NCBI RefSeq assembly: GCF_900091565.1
Contig: NZ_FMCV01000032.1
Span: forward strand, 1-40,492
DNA: 40,492 bases
Source of the DNA: Micromonospora marina
GTDB lineage: Bacteria > Actinomycetota > Actinomycetes > Mycobacteriales > Micromonosporaceae
Reading direction: 5' to 3'
Below, piece by piece: positions 1-9,016 of the stretch. The position numbers and the translations under genes are program-made. The notes beneath the pieces were generated by a model that was given only the letters and a program-made list of their open reading frames with translations, was not told the origin of the DNA and ran no database searches. The stretch's first letter is position 1. Each line of letters begins with the position of its first letter.

Positions 1-192
1 CGAGCGGTAGCCGGCAACCACGGCGCAGACCGCCGCGGTCACCACGACCGGCAGCCTGTGCCGCACACCCCGCCGGGCTCGCGGGTCAGGCAGACCGGCG
101 AGTGCTGCGGGCAGCCCACCAGCGGTTTCGGCAACGGTCAGAGCCGGTGCGCAGGACAGAGAAGAGGTCAGCGATGATGGCAGTGCGGGCAT
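1..192 (-). CDS. ISAs1-family transposase, N-terminal part (cut by window edge)
   Basis: This frame reads inward-to-left from an ATG at 192 to base 1 without a stop, giving 64 residues. It carries the typical ISAs1-family N-terminal motif LPDPRARRGVRHRLPVVV followed by a hydrophobic AAVCAVVAGYRS stretch. In this DDE-transposase family the motif precedes the catalytic domain, which would lie outside the window. Whether the full gene is intact cannot be seen. It is the outermost of several unrelated insertion sequences on the left side of the biosynthetic cluster. Confidence 0.8.
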   Translation of the reverse strand, partial: MPALPSSLTSSLSCAPALTVAETAGGLPAALAGLPDPRARRGVRHRLPVVVTAAVCAVVAGYRS

Positions 193-366
193 GGCTCACT
201 TCGGATAGGTCATCGTGGCGTAGAGAACCTTGATGATCTTCTGAACCGGTCATGCCCGTCTTGCTGCCACCAACACCGGCGCTTCTACTTCGAACCGCCC
301 AAGCCGGACACCCTCACGACTTTGCCGGGGCCCTGGGGAGTACCCGCCCCGGTCCACGTCGGCTAG

Positions 367-534
367 CGGTGGGTGGTCGAGCGCACGAACTCGTGGATGA
401 ACGGCTTCGGCAAGATCCGCCGCTGCCCCGACCGCAACGCGGCGATCATCGACTTCTACCTGTACCTGGCCGCCGCGATCGTCGCGATCCGTCGACTCAT
501 CCAACGAGCCCGTACGCTATATCGCTGGGACACC
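367..534 (+). pseudogene. IS5-family transposase, C-terminal remnant
   Basis: The frame RWVVERTNSWMNGFGKIRRC, followed by NAAIIDFYLYLAAAIVAIRRLIQ and ending near LYRWDT, is the characteristic C-terminus of IS5-group transposases, including the catalytic Glu in VVERT. An in-frame TAG lies directly before it (364-366), and I could not recognise the N-terminal and central parts upstream. After RWDT the frame runs into unrelated sequence. This is therefore a decayed fragment, not a functional gene. The region from 193 to 366 holds nothing else I recognise. Confidence 0.75.
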
Positions 535-579
535 GACCGGCAATCCACCGAATCAGGTAACGCCTATTGCCGGTCGCTC

Positions 580-1944
580 TTATTTGTCGACGACTGCCGC
601 GAGCGGGTCTCCGCTTTTTCTACCACTGATCGTATAGTTCCATTCACCGTGGAAATCGTGCGGGGTGAGGGGAATGTCCGCCAGTTCGGCATCAATGACC
701 TGGACGCCGACCGCGTAGGCACCGTCCAGGTATGATGACGCAGTCAGCCCGGTCTCGGTCGTCGTGTGCGCGATCAATTCGAGGACGGTCTGGAGTTCAG
801 TGAACGGCCGATCCTGCCAGTCGGTGGAGGCGAACGAAACAAACCTGTGCTCAGTCCTTTCCCACCTCGAAGTTCCGGGTGGGAAGTGGCAGACTGTGAC
901 GTCCAGGCGTGCCTCGGCGGCGAACGCCGCCAACTCCACCTTGAATGCCCGCCTGCGATACCCGTTCGCGTCTCCGCCGTCGGCAGCAAGCATCAACCGC
1001 CGTGCCTGCGGATATCGGGCGCTGCCCTCCTGCCTCCACCACGTCCGCAGCGTATTGACCGCGAACGCCGCGTTCTCATCGTCAATCCCTACCGACGCCC
1101 ACCCCTCGTCCGCGTCCAAGCCGTGCACCTCGTACGATATGGCCCTGGGCGCCCCCGTCATGAGGTTGTTGTGCCCATTAATCTTCGCCGGACTGCCTAA
1201 CTGATACTCTCGGCCCCCTTTTGCGTGATCGCCGACCACCTCCTTCTTCTTGCAGGCTAAACTGACAACTGGATCCCGTGCGTCCAGAAACTGTTGCGCC
1301 GAAGCGTCGATGTAGCAGAACTGCGCATCCCGGTCTGGAGGCGACACCCATTCCTTGGCCTTGGAAGCCGTATGTAACTGGTACCCCAGTCGCTGCAGCA
1401 ACCGGGCCACCGTTCGTTGGCTGACCGCATACCCCGCCGCGGCCAAGCCCTTCACCAACGACCGCGACGACTTGGACGTCCACCGCAACAGTGAGATCTG
1501 ATCTCCCCGCATCGCGGGGGTGATCAGGTCTTCCAACGCCTCCGCCACACCCGGCTGCACCTCACCAACTCGCCGACGACCCGCCCCCGGTGCCCGTATC
1601 CGCCCGTGGACCACCATCCCCGTACGCACCTCTCGCAGCCCGATCGACACCGTCGACCGCGCCGCACCCGACGCCCGAGTCACGACCGCAATCCCCCCGT
1701 GACCCACCGCCAGCGCCTCCGCGCCCAGCAGCAACCGCCACTGCCGCTCGTTCAGGACCGGACGCAACAGTGCGAGCTTCTCCGCGAGGACGCTCTCCAC
1801 GAACACCCCGCCACACGACACCCAGATGGGGCAGACGTGACAGACCAACCGCGAATTCGGTCCCAGGAAGGAGGGCCTGTAGTCCGTGGTCGTCTTCCTT
1901 GGGAGAGTTCGAGGTCCGCGCGAAAGTGGCGCGTCCGCAGCCAT
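580..1944 (-). CDS. ISAzo13-type transposase (Rhodopirellula-type DDE)
   Basis: The 454-residue product matches the ISAzo13 transposase family. Visible hallmarks are YIDASAQQF near the middle, the CKKKEVVGD and KGGREYQ stretch, GWASVGIDDENAAFAV, LMLAADGGDANG with a catalytic Asp, VCHFPPGTSRWERTEHR, and the C-terminal DFHGEWNYTI. The first about 45 residues look atypical. A GTG start just before FVESVLAEKLALL may be the true start, so the 5' end is uncertain. The core appears intact and could be active, but I did not resolve terminal inverted repeats. Confidence 0.85.
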   Translation of the reverse strand: MAADAPLSRGPRTLPRKTTTDYRPSFLGPNSRLVCHVCPIWVSCGGVFVESVLAEKLALLRPVLNERQWRLLLGAEALAVGHGGIAVVTRASGAARSTVSIGLREVRTGMVVHGRIRAPGAGRRRVGEVQPGVAEALEDLITPAMRGDQISLLRWTSKSSRSLVKGLAAAGYAVSQRTVARLLQRLGYQLHTASKAKEWVSPPDRDAQFCYIDASAQQFLDARDPVVSLACKKKEVVGDHAKGGREYQLGSPAKINGHNNLMTGAPRAISYEVHGLDADEGWASVGIDDENAAFAVNTLRTWWRQEGSARYPQARRLMLAADGGDANGYRRRAFKVELAAFAAEARLDVTVCHFPPGTSRWERTEHRFVSFASTDWQDRPFTELQTVLELIAHTTTETGLTASSYLDGAYAVGVQVIDAELADIPLTPHDFHGEWNYTISGRKSGDPLAAVVDK

Positions 1945-3167
1945 GTGTCCCTCCTACGGTTCTGCGCGGTGAACGGTGAGCTGGATGTGGTCCACGTGGC
2001 GCGAAGGGCAGGTCGCTGCCGCTGCCCTCCGATCGCCCGACGCACAAGCAGTTGGCGCCGAAACGCCGGCGACGGTCGCCGGGCGGGGGCGTGACAGAAG
2101 AGGAAGTTGTCGAGATCTGCCGTGAACAGCACCTGCCCCAGCGTGGAATACGACGATGTCGTAGACGTCGAGGGTCAGCGGCCGCCTGCGAGCTTTGTCA
2201 TGACCGGGGCCCCGGGCATGACGGTATGAAACCGTCGTTCGAAGACGCCGGGCCGCCGGGTCCGTGGGGATCATGGGATTCCACCGGGGGCGCAAGCCGT
2301 GCGCCTTCGTCCGCGCGGTGTGTCGCTCCCTTGCCTCTTGCGGAGTCCGATCCGGTCCGGCGAGGGCGCTCTTGGCAGTGAGTGGCGGGATCCAGCCAGC
2401 CCCATGAGCCTCACGCCGTCTCGCCGGTCGTCGGCGATCGACCTGGTCAGCGTATTGTTGATCTTGCTGTTCGGCGTATGACCAGCCTCGACTCTCAGGT
2501 CTCGGCACTGGCCGACGAGCGCGGCGAACCGCCCTCCCGGAGCGGCTTCGCCTTCGATGGGCTCGAAGAGCGGCGTCATGAGCCGCATGGCGCCGCTGGC
2601 CCTGCCGTCGTCCTCGCTGGGAGCGCGCCACCGCAGATGCCGGCGGGCAATGCCGCGACGAGCGCCACCGCCACTGCGGGAACTCACCTCCAGGCTCTGC
2701 CCATCCTGCCCTCTCCTCTTCCCCGGGGTGGGACGGTGCCGTACCGGAGGTGCCACACCGTCGGATCGCGGAGCTGAGAGGTTACTGCATCGATTTACTG
2801 GTGCAACGATGCAGTCAGGCTAGGAAGAGAAGTGCGCCTATGTCAATGGCTGGTTCACGAGCTTGAAACGTCGGGTTGATGAACGAGCCGCGGCGAGGGC
2901 CCAGATGAGTAAATCCATACACTCACTACGCGCCCGAATGGCACTTTATTAACTAGTCTGAAGCTATTCAACGCGAGTTGGGGAGGCGATGACGTGAGCG
3001 TGGCCTTCGCGGCTTCTCCGGAGGACCGAGCACGGGCGTGTCACGTGACCGGTGGATGCTGTCCGAGGCGGAAGAGGCTTCGGACGTGTGTGGTAGCGGC
3101 GTGCCCGTCAGAACGCGGTCAGTCGGGCTCGCGTTCGCCGGTGAAAGACATCCCAGGGGCTTGAATG
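1945..3167. other. Gene-free stretch between two insertion sequences
   Basis: Open frames exist here on both strands, but none shows a recognisable domain, a sensible ribosome binding site or non-Arg/Pro-rich composition. They look like random open frames in GC-rich DNA. The part from about 2780 to 2975 is clearly more AT-rich than its surroundings and contains a perfect inverted repeat, listed separately. A 10-bp palindrome GTCACGTGAC lies at 3040-3049. The stretch is best read as old flanking DNA or IS ends. Confidence 0.5.
2784..2815. repeat. Perfect 9-bp inverted repeat
   Basis: ACTGCATCG at 2784-2792 is the exact reverse complement of CGATGCAGT at 2807-2815, with a 14-base spacer. It sits in a locally AT-rich patch. 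It could be an operator, an IS end or a weak hairpin. No gene starts close by, so its role is unknown. Confidence 0.5.
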
Positions 3168-4402
3168 TCAAGCAGCAGCCTTGTTGAGGTGGTGGGACCA
3201 GGCGGTCGCCTCGTCGTAGCGGGTGCCGGTTTTGAGGCATCCGTGCAGGATGCCGACGAGCCGGTTGGCGAGTTGCCGCAGGGCGGCGTTGTAGGTGGCG
3301 CCGCGGGCGCGTTGCCGGTCGTAGTAGGCGCGGGCGCCGGGCGAGGCGGTCAGCGCGGTGAACGCCTGGGTCATGAGCGCGTCGATGAGCCGGTCGTTGT
3401 GCACGAACCGGGCGGCGACGGTCTTCTTCTTCCCGGATGCGCGGGTGATCGGGCTGGTCGCGGCGTAGTTCTTGCGGGCCTTGGCCGAGGTGTAGCGGTT
3501 GTGGTCGTCGCCGAACTCGGCGAGCACCCGGGCGCCGAGGACGGCACCCAGTCCGGGCTGGGACAGGATGATCTCAGCGTCCGGGTGCCGGCCAAAATGG
3601 GCCTCCACCTGCCCTTGCAGGGCCTTGACCTGCTCGTTGAGGGTGACGAGCAGCGCGACCAGGGCGCGGACCGACGCGGCGTAGGCGGCGGTGACCACGG
3701 TGGACTGGCCGAGGTGCTCGGCACGCAGCACGGCCTGGATCGCCGTGGCCTTGGCCGCGGTGTTACGGCGGCGGGCCCGTTTGAGAGCCGCGCTGATCTG
3801 GCTGATGCTCAGCCTGGCGGCGGCGGCCGGGTCCGGGGCCTTCGCGAGCAGTTCCAGGGTGTCGGCGGCGTCGAGGTCCTCGAACGCTGCGAGAGCGGCG
3901 GGGAAGTACTCCCGCAGCGCGTGCCGCAGCCGCTGAACGGCGCGGGTGCGTTCCCAGATCAGCGTCTTGTGCATCCGGGTGACGACCTTGACCGCTTCGG
4001 CCTCGGCCGAGTCGCCGGCGATCGGCCGCAGCTGGTGCGAGTCGGTTCGCACCATGTCGGCCAGCATGTGCGCGTCCGCGGCGTCGCTCTTGGCCCCGGA
4101 CAGCGCGAGGCGTTGCCGATAGCGGGCCGCCTGCAACGGGTTGACCGCGTGCACCGTGTACCCGGCGGCGACCAACGCCTGCACCCACGGCCCCCGATCA
4201 GTCTCGATGCCGATCTTCACCCGGGCGGCGACATCGTCGACGTCGACGTCGTCACCGAGGCACTGGCCGATCATCGCGTGCAGCCGCGTGATACCCGCGA
4301 CGCCCTCGGGCAGCCGGGCCTGGCCAGCCGGCGGCCGGAGGCGTCCATCACCTCAACGTCGTGGTGGTCCTCCGCCCAGTCATCTCCCACGAACAGCAAC
4401 AC
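3168..4402 (-). pseudogene. IS110-family transposase with a one-base frameshift
   Basis: From a GTG at 4402 the frame reads VLLFVGDDWAEDHHDVEVMD and continues to RRLAR. This is the IS110 N-terminus with the first acidic catalytic residues of the RuvC-like DEDD domain. Near 4318-4322 the frame shifts. The rest (RLPEGVAGITRLHA, then MIGQCLGDDV to the end at 3168) continues in another frame through GAKSDAADAHMLADMVR and the C-terminal helix-hairpin-helix-like region ILSQPGLGAVLGARVLAEFGD. One missing G in the codon run for ARARLP explains the break. The long downstream frame alone lacks the N-terminal catalytic residues, so the copy is probably inactive unless the indel is a sequencing error. 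Confidence 0.8.
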
Positions 4403-4890
4403 GTCTCCCGCCTATCGAACCGATCACCTTCGGTAGCCAGGAGGAGAACCATCAGCGACCTAAAGAAGCAGTGCTCACGCCGCAACCGGGCGGGCACGAC
4501 ATCCCATCAGCGATCAACTCTCCACACCGACCAGCCAGGGCACGATCTTTCACCAGGACTCAACGTCCAGGAACGGCCAGTGCTCACCAACTGGCGGCTA
4601 CCTACCCACCAGGAGTCTGCCGGATGGCTCACTCCCAGAACCCATTAGGCGCGGCGGCCCTGCAGGGTCGCGTGCAGCAGTCGCATTGACCGACTCCGCG
4701 GCGATGTCGGCGGAGCTGGCCACCTTCCTCATCGACTGCCGCGCCCCGGCTGGAGGTGCCGGGCAGGTCCAGGGCGGTGGCCAGCCGCCTTCCACAGAAT
4801 GTTCCGCTCCTCCGGTTCCACTGTTGAGCTACGGGATACTGGCCGAAGGCGTCCCAGCTGTTCGCGGTCTTCCGGGTGAGCTCAGCCGAT
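4403..4890. other. Gene-free stretch between IS110 copy and the cluster
   Basis: About 490 bases with no convincing coding frame. The first part is probably the 5' non-coding end of the IS110 element. The rest separates the mobile elements from the stop of the FAAL gene at 4891. I see no strong hairpin terminator for FAAL here. Confidence 0.45.
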
Positions 4891-6618
4891 TCATCCGAGC
4901 GCCGAGTCGAACAACGGACGTAGCTCGCCGGCCAGGTAGGCCCGACGCATCTCCGACCGCTCCACCTTTCCGCTCGTCGTACGGCGGACGCCACCGCGGC
5001 GCAGAAGGACGACCTGCTGACATCGAACGCCGAACTCGCGGACAACGGTCTCCTGAATAGCCGTCGCGGTCGCCGCCAGCTCATCGGGCAACGGTCGCCC
5101 GGCCACCTCGTGCAGCAGAACGAGGTGGTCCTCGGCGTCCCCCGCGCCGTTTTCGGCAGGCACCGCCACCGCCGCCCCGTTGCCGTGCTTCAGCAACTCG
5201 TGGTGCAGCCTTACCTCCTGCTCGACGTCGTGCGGATAGAGGTTGCGGCCACGGAAGATGAGCATTTCCTTGATCCGCCCGGTCACGAAGAGTTCGCCGT
5301 CGACGACGGCACCGAGGTCACCGGTCCGAAGGAAGCCGTCCTCGTCACCGATGCGGGCATTGAAGGCGTGGGACGTCGCTTCGGCGCGCCCCCAATAGCC
5401 AGGCACCACCGACGCTCCGCGCAACCAGATCTCGCCGATCTCGCCGTCACCCCGCAACCTGCCTGCCGGGTCGACGATCCGGAGATCCAGATCCCGCGGC
5501 CTGCCGCAGCCGACAAGTTCACGGGCGTCGCCAGCCGACTCGGCCGGACGTAGCAGGTGATCGGCCAGCGCCTCACGATCGAAGCGGGCGATGACCGCCG
5601 GCCGGTCGGGCGAGGCGGCCACGAAGACGGTCGCCTCGGCCATGCCGTAGCTGGGCACCAGGGCCTCGGGCCGCAGCCCGACCGCGGAGAACCGGCGGGT
5701 GAACTCGCGGACCGTACTGCTTCGTACCGGCTCTGAGCCGTTGATCGCGTGGCGCCACGACGAAAGGTCCAGACCTGTCGAGTCCTCGTCGGACACCCGG
5801 CGACAACACAACTCGTATCCGAAGTTTGGCGACGCCGAGAACGTGACCCGGTAGGTGCTGATCAGCGTGAGCCATCCGACCGGTCGCCGGAGGAACACGG
5901 CCGGGTCCATCAACACCACGCTGCCCCCGCACAGCAGCAGCGGCATGATCACACCGATCCCCATGTCGTGGTAGTGAGGCAGCCAGCTGCCGGAGCGGGT
6001 GGTTTCGTCGAAGCCGAACGTCCTTGCCATCGTTCCCGCGTTCACGACCAGGTTCTGGTGTGTGACCACACTGCCCTTGGGGTCGCCGGTCGAGCCCGAG
6101 GTGTACTGCAGCAGGGCCACCGTGCCGGGCCCGGCCGGACGCGGTGCCGCGATCGGATCGTCGTGCGTGGCCACCGAGGCGTGCGGGATGACCGGTTGTT
6201 CAAGGCCGGAGGTGGCCGCCCACGACTGGATCTCAGCGTGTATCGGGTCACCGCTGAGCACCATCGCGACGCGGGCGTCTTCGGCGATGTTGAGCACCCG
6301 GCGCCGAGCATGCCCGAGCTTCCCGGGCATCGAGACGGGTACCGCGATCATGCCGGCGTAGATGCAGCCGAGGAGCGCAGTGACGAACTCCCCACCGGGT
6401 GGGTAGATCAGAAGCACCCGCGAACCGACCTCGAGGCGGGCGGCCAGATGAGTTGCTATGGCCCGGGCCTCCCGGTCCAGTTCGGAGTACGTCCACCAAC
6501 GGGCGCTCGATGGGACAGCCGGGTCCTGGACGAACGCCAGGGCCGGCCGCTCTCCGGAACTCTCGCTGTGCCGGTGGACCGTCGCGCTGACGTCCGCCAG
6601 GTTCTCACTGCTTGTCAT
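4891..6618 (-). CDS. Fatty-acyl-AMP ligase (FAAL)
   Basis: The 575-residue protein belongs to the ANL superfamily and would activate a free fatty acid as acyl-AMP and pass it to an ACP, as DptE does in daptomycin initiation. Visible motifs are the P-loop YTSGSTGDPKG (about 172-182), the FAAL-type WLPHYHDMG (212-220) with the following MPLLLCGGSVVLMDP, SYGMAEAT, the hinge region RTGDLGAVVDGELFVTGRIKEM and the C-terminal Lys in RTTSGKVERSEM. The ATG at 6618 was chosen because upstream residues do not fit the family. It is divergent from the ACP gene, its likely acceptor. This supports N-acylation of a peptide. The chain length cannot be read from the sequence. Confidence 0.9.
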   Translation of the reverse strand: MTSSENLADVSATVHRHSESSGERPALAFVQDPAVPSSARWWTYSELDREARAIATHLAARLEVGSRVLLIYPPGGEFVTALLGCIYAGMIAVPVSMPGKLGHARRRVLNIAEDARVAMVLSGDPIHAEIQSWAATSGLEQPVIPHASVATHDDPIAAPRPAGPGTVALLQYTSGSTGDPKGSVVTHQNLVVNAGTMARTFGFDETTRSGSWLPHYHDMGIGVIMPLLLCGGSVVLMDPAVFLRRPVGWLTLISTYRVTFSASPNFGYELCCRRVSDEDSTGLDLSSWRHAINGSEPVRSSTVREFTRRFSAVGLRPEALVPSYGMAEATVFVAASPDRPAVIARFDREALADHLLRPAESAGDARELVGCGRPRDLDLRIVDPAGRLRGDGEIGEIWLRGASVVPGYWGRAEATSHAFNARIGDEDGFLRTGDLGAVVDGELFVTGRIKEMLIFRGRNLYPHDVEQEVRLHHELLKHGNGAAVAVPAENGAGDAEDHLVLLHEVAGRPLPDELAATATAIQETVVREFGVRCQQVVLLRRGGVRRTTSGKVERSEMRRAYLAGELRPLFDSALG

Positions 6619-6825
6619 GTCTCGATGACAATCGCAAAGAGCGGGTCGGTCCAGGTACCCCGCAGGCAGATTGGCGGCCGACCGGCAATTCCGTTCTGCC
6701 GAGGTTCGTGCCGGATTTCGGAACAAGGTGCCGTCGAAGTTGCCGTTGACTTCAGGCATGACGAAATCGAGGATCGGCCCATGAGGGAGGACCGCTTGAT
6801 TGATTTGTCAAGAAGTGGAGCCGAC
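6619..6825. promoter_or_regulatory. Divergent promoter region, FAAL / ACP
   Basis: About 207 bases separate the FAAL start (6618, minus) from the ACP start (6826, plus), so promoters for both directions should lie here. An in-frame ATG at 6781 could extend the ACP by 15 residues. The ATG at 6826 was preferred because of the purine-rich AGAAGTGGAG just upstream. No clear operator was found. Confidence 0.5.
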
Positions 6826-7083
6826 ATGAACGGCGAGGTCGACGCGATCGGAGCCTGGCTTACGGAACGGATTGCCGTCTACCTTGACCTCGAGGCTGCG
6901 GACATCGGCGCGGACGCCTCGCTGGCGTCCTTTGGGATCGACTCGGTGTACCTGGCGGCCATTATCGGGGACATTGAGGAGCATTACGGTCTCCGCATCG
7001 AGTCGTCTGCCGTTTGGGAGCACCCGACGATCGACGGTCTCGCGGCCCACCTGCACGGCTGCCTGAATGGCGTACAGCTGTGA
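6826..7083 (+). CDS. Acyl carrier protein for the fatty acyl starter
   Basis: This 85-residue protein has the carrier-protein fold signature: helix 1 IGAWLTERIAVYLDL, the phosphopantetheine site FGIDSV with the modifiable Ser, and a C-terminal helix WEHPTIDGLAAHLHG. It is divergent from FAAL and overlaps the acyl-CoA dehydrogenase by a GTGA junction. The three genes form a lipo-initiation set like DptE/DptF or the ramoplanin acyl genes. It would carry the activated fatty acid during desaturation and then deliver it to the first condensation domain. Confidence 0.9.
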   Translation: MNGEVDAIGAWLTERIAVYLDLEAADIGADASLASFGIDSVYLAAIIGDIEEHYGLRIESSAVWEHPTIDGLAAHLHGCLNGVQL

Positions 7084-8786
7084 CGGCCGGGGCGCTGCCA
7101 GCCACCCGGGCCTACGACCGAGCGGCCGAATTGGAACGCATGCTGGGTGGCGACGGTGACCCGATGTCGGTGCGGACCTTGGTGGACGCGGACGAGAACG
7201 ACGAGTTTCCCCACCCGGCGCTCGCAGCCGTTCACGACTGGGGTTTCGCCGAAGAGTTGATACCCGTGCACCTCGGAGGCAAGCTCGAGTCGCATGAGCA
7301 GCTCTTCGCTGCTTTTCGCGCGCTCGCCCGGCGTGACCCTCGACTGGGTGTCTACTACGGTTCCACGTTGCTGGCCGCTCTTCCCGTCTGGCTTTGGGGA
7401 GATCCCGAGCGGCAACAGTGGCTGGCCGGTGAGCTCCGGGCAGGTGCCTGTGGCACGTTCGCAATGTCTGAGACCGATCACGGCAGCGACCTGTTGAACT
7501 GCACGGTGTCAGCACGCCGCGTCGACGGGGGATATCTCGTCGACGGCACCAAGTGGCTGGTGGGCAACGGCAACCGCGGCAGCTTCGTCACGTTGTACGC
7601 GCGGACCGGTACCAAGTCGTACTCCCTGCTGTTGCTGGACAAGGCCGCGCTCCCGGCCGACCGCTGGGAGCCGGTCGAGCCGGTTCCGACGCTCGGGATC
7701 CGCGGACACGATCTGTCCGGTCTTCGGTTCGACTCGTGTCCGGTGCAGCGCGCAGTGGTGCTGGGCCGTGAGGGCTCGGGTGTTGCGATGGCGCTCAAGA
7801 CGCTGCAACTGACGCGTACGCTGATCGCGGGCTTCGCCCTGGGCTGCCTGGACGCGGCTCTCCGCATCACGTTGCGCCACGCTCACGGCCGTCGGCTGTA
7901 TGGTGCTTCGATCACGGAGCTGCCGGAGGTCCGGGCCATTCTTGTGGATGCGTACCTTGACCTGCTTATCGGCGAGTGCACGGCGATCGCGGTGACCCGA
8001 GCGGTGGCCACTGTGCCGAGCCGGCTGAGTATGTGGTCGTCGATCGCGAAGTATCTGGTGCCGACCATCGCCGAGGACGCCGTCGCCAACCTGGCGACGG
8101 TGCTCAGCGCGCGTAGGTACCTGCGTACCGAGCTCACCTATCGGCACTTTCAGAAGGTGGAACGGGATCTCGCCATCGCTGGCATCTTCGAAGGCACGAC
8201 ACACGTCAATCTGGCCTCGATCGCGGCGCAACTGCCGCACGTGCTCAGCCATGGTCGGCGCGACGATCAGGCGGACGACGAGTTGCTGGCCCAGCTTTTC
8301 AGCCGCGGCAGCGAGCCCGCGCATTGGCGGCCGTCCGGCTCGGCCCTCCGGTTGACGAACGGGCTGGAGGACGAGGTGACCGCCGGCTGGCCCCGGTACA
8401 CCCGGCAGGCACTGAGTCTGATCGACCCGGGCCTGCATGCCGAGTTGGCTTCGATCATCGGTCGGCTCGACGTGGTCCGGGAGGGTGTGCTCGGGGGCAT
8501 CGTGGACGCGGGCGATGGGACACGGCGGTTCACCCTTGCCCGCTCACATGCGCTGTTGCACGGCGCGTCGTCGGTGCTGCTCACCTGGATCCACGGCCGG
8601 GACGCGCTGCCCTCCGGTTTCCGGGGCGGCGAATGGGTCGTGCTGGCGCTCGACCGGATCGCCCGTCGGCTGCATACGGACCAGCCTCGCAACGACCGGC
8701 TTGCGCCGGCGGTCTTCGAACTGATGTGCGGCCAGGAACGAGCGGGTGAGCTGTTCTCCCTGCAGCCACTGGAGATCGTCGACTGA
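7080..8786 (+). CDS. Acyl-CoA (acyl-ACP) dehydrogenase
   Basis: The 568-residue product is a flavin-dependent acyl dehydrogenase. It shows the FAD and substrate-contacting stretch GTFAMSETDHGSDLLN, the beta-domain DGTKWLVGNGNRGSF, and a C-terminal helical domain with RHFQKVERDLAIAGIFEGTTHVN. It is about 180 residues longer than a typical acyl-CoA dehydrogenase, resembling the longer enzymes next to FAALs in lipopeptide clusters. The GTG start at 7080 overlaps the ACP stop (GTGA), implying translational coupling. By context it introduces a double bond into the ACP-bound fatty acyl chain. The position of the double bond is unknown. Confidence 0.85.
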   Translation: MTAGALPATRAYDRAAELERMLGGDGDPMSVRTLVDADENDEFPHPALAAVHDWGFAEELIPVHLGGKLESHEQLFAAFRALARRDPRLGVYYGSTLLAALPVWLWGDPERQQWLAGELRAGACGTFAMSETDHGSDLLNCTVSARRVDGGYLVDGTKWLVGNGNRGSFVTLYARTGTKSYSLLLLDKAALPADRWEPVEPVPTLGIRGHDLSGLRFDSCPVQRAVVLGREGSGVAMALKTLQLTRTLIAGFALGCLDAALRITLRHAHGRRLYGASITELPEVRAILVDAYLDLLIGECTAIAVTRAVATVPSRLSMWSSIAKYLVPTIAEDAVANLATVLSARRYLRTELTYRHFQKVERDLAIAGIFEGTTHVNLASIAAQLPHVLSHGRRDDQADDELLAQLFSRGSEPAHWRPSGSALRLTNGLEDEVTAGWPRYTRQALSLIDPGLHAELASIIGRLDVVREGVLGGIVDAGDGTRRFTLARSHALLHGASSVLLTWIHGRDALPSGFRGGEWVVLALDRIARRLHTDQPRNDRLAPAVFELMCGQERAGELFSLQPLEIVD

Positions 8787-9016
8787 TCCTGGTGAGCGCT
8801 CGTCCTCAGGTCGAGTTGCCCCGCCTCGACGTTGCCGGGCGGTCTCGTGTTCGTCTGGCCCGAGACCGCCGGGCCTTCCGACTCATAGACGGGTTCAACC
8901 GCCGCGCAGCAGCGTTCGCCGCGGCATGGTGGCTCATCACTCAGCCGCGACTCGGGCCCGGGGCGGGAGGGCCACGATGAGCGGGTCGACGCCGGTCCGG
9001 AGCGCGGCGGGCCGGT
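8787..9016. other. Short convergent intergenic region
   Basis: This gap lies between the stop of the dehydrogenase (plus) and the stop of the ketosynthase-like gene (minus). A GTG-started frame of 62 residues (8792-8980, plus) begins five bases after the dehydrogenase stop. It has no recognisable domain and a weak ribosome binding site, so I do not call it a gene with confidence. No strong hairpin was seen. Confidence 0.35.

Noticed and set aside
1954..2756. Possible genes on the minus strand between two IS elements
   Set aside because: Overlapping frames in several phases, Arg/Gly/Pro-rich and without recognisable motifs.
3168..4402. Programmed frameshifting in the IS110 element
   Set aside because: IS110 transposases are normally a single frame, and I see no slippery heptamer at the break, so a plain deletion is the simpler reading.
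3165..4436. A 423-codon plus-strand frame opposite the IS110 transposase
   Set aside because: It is Gly/Val/Arg-rich antisense sequence without domains. The minus strand encodes a clear IS110 transposase.
8792..8980. A small 62-residue protein after the dehydrogenase
   Set aside because: Weak ribosome binding site, no domain, Arg/Ala-rich composition. Kept only as a note in the intergenic entry.
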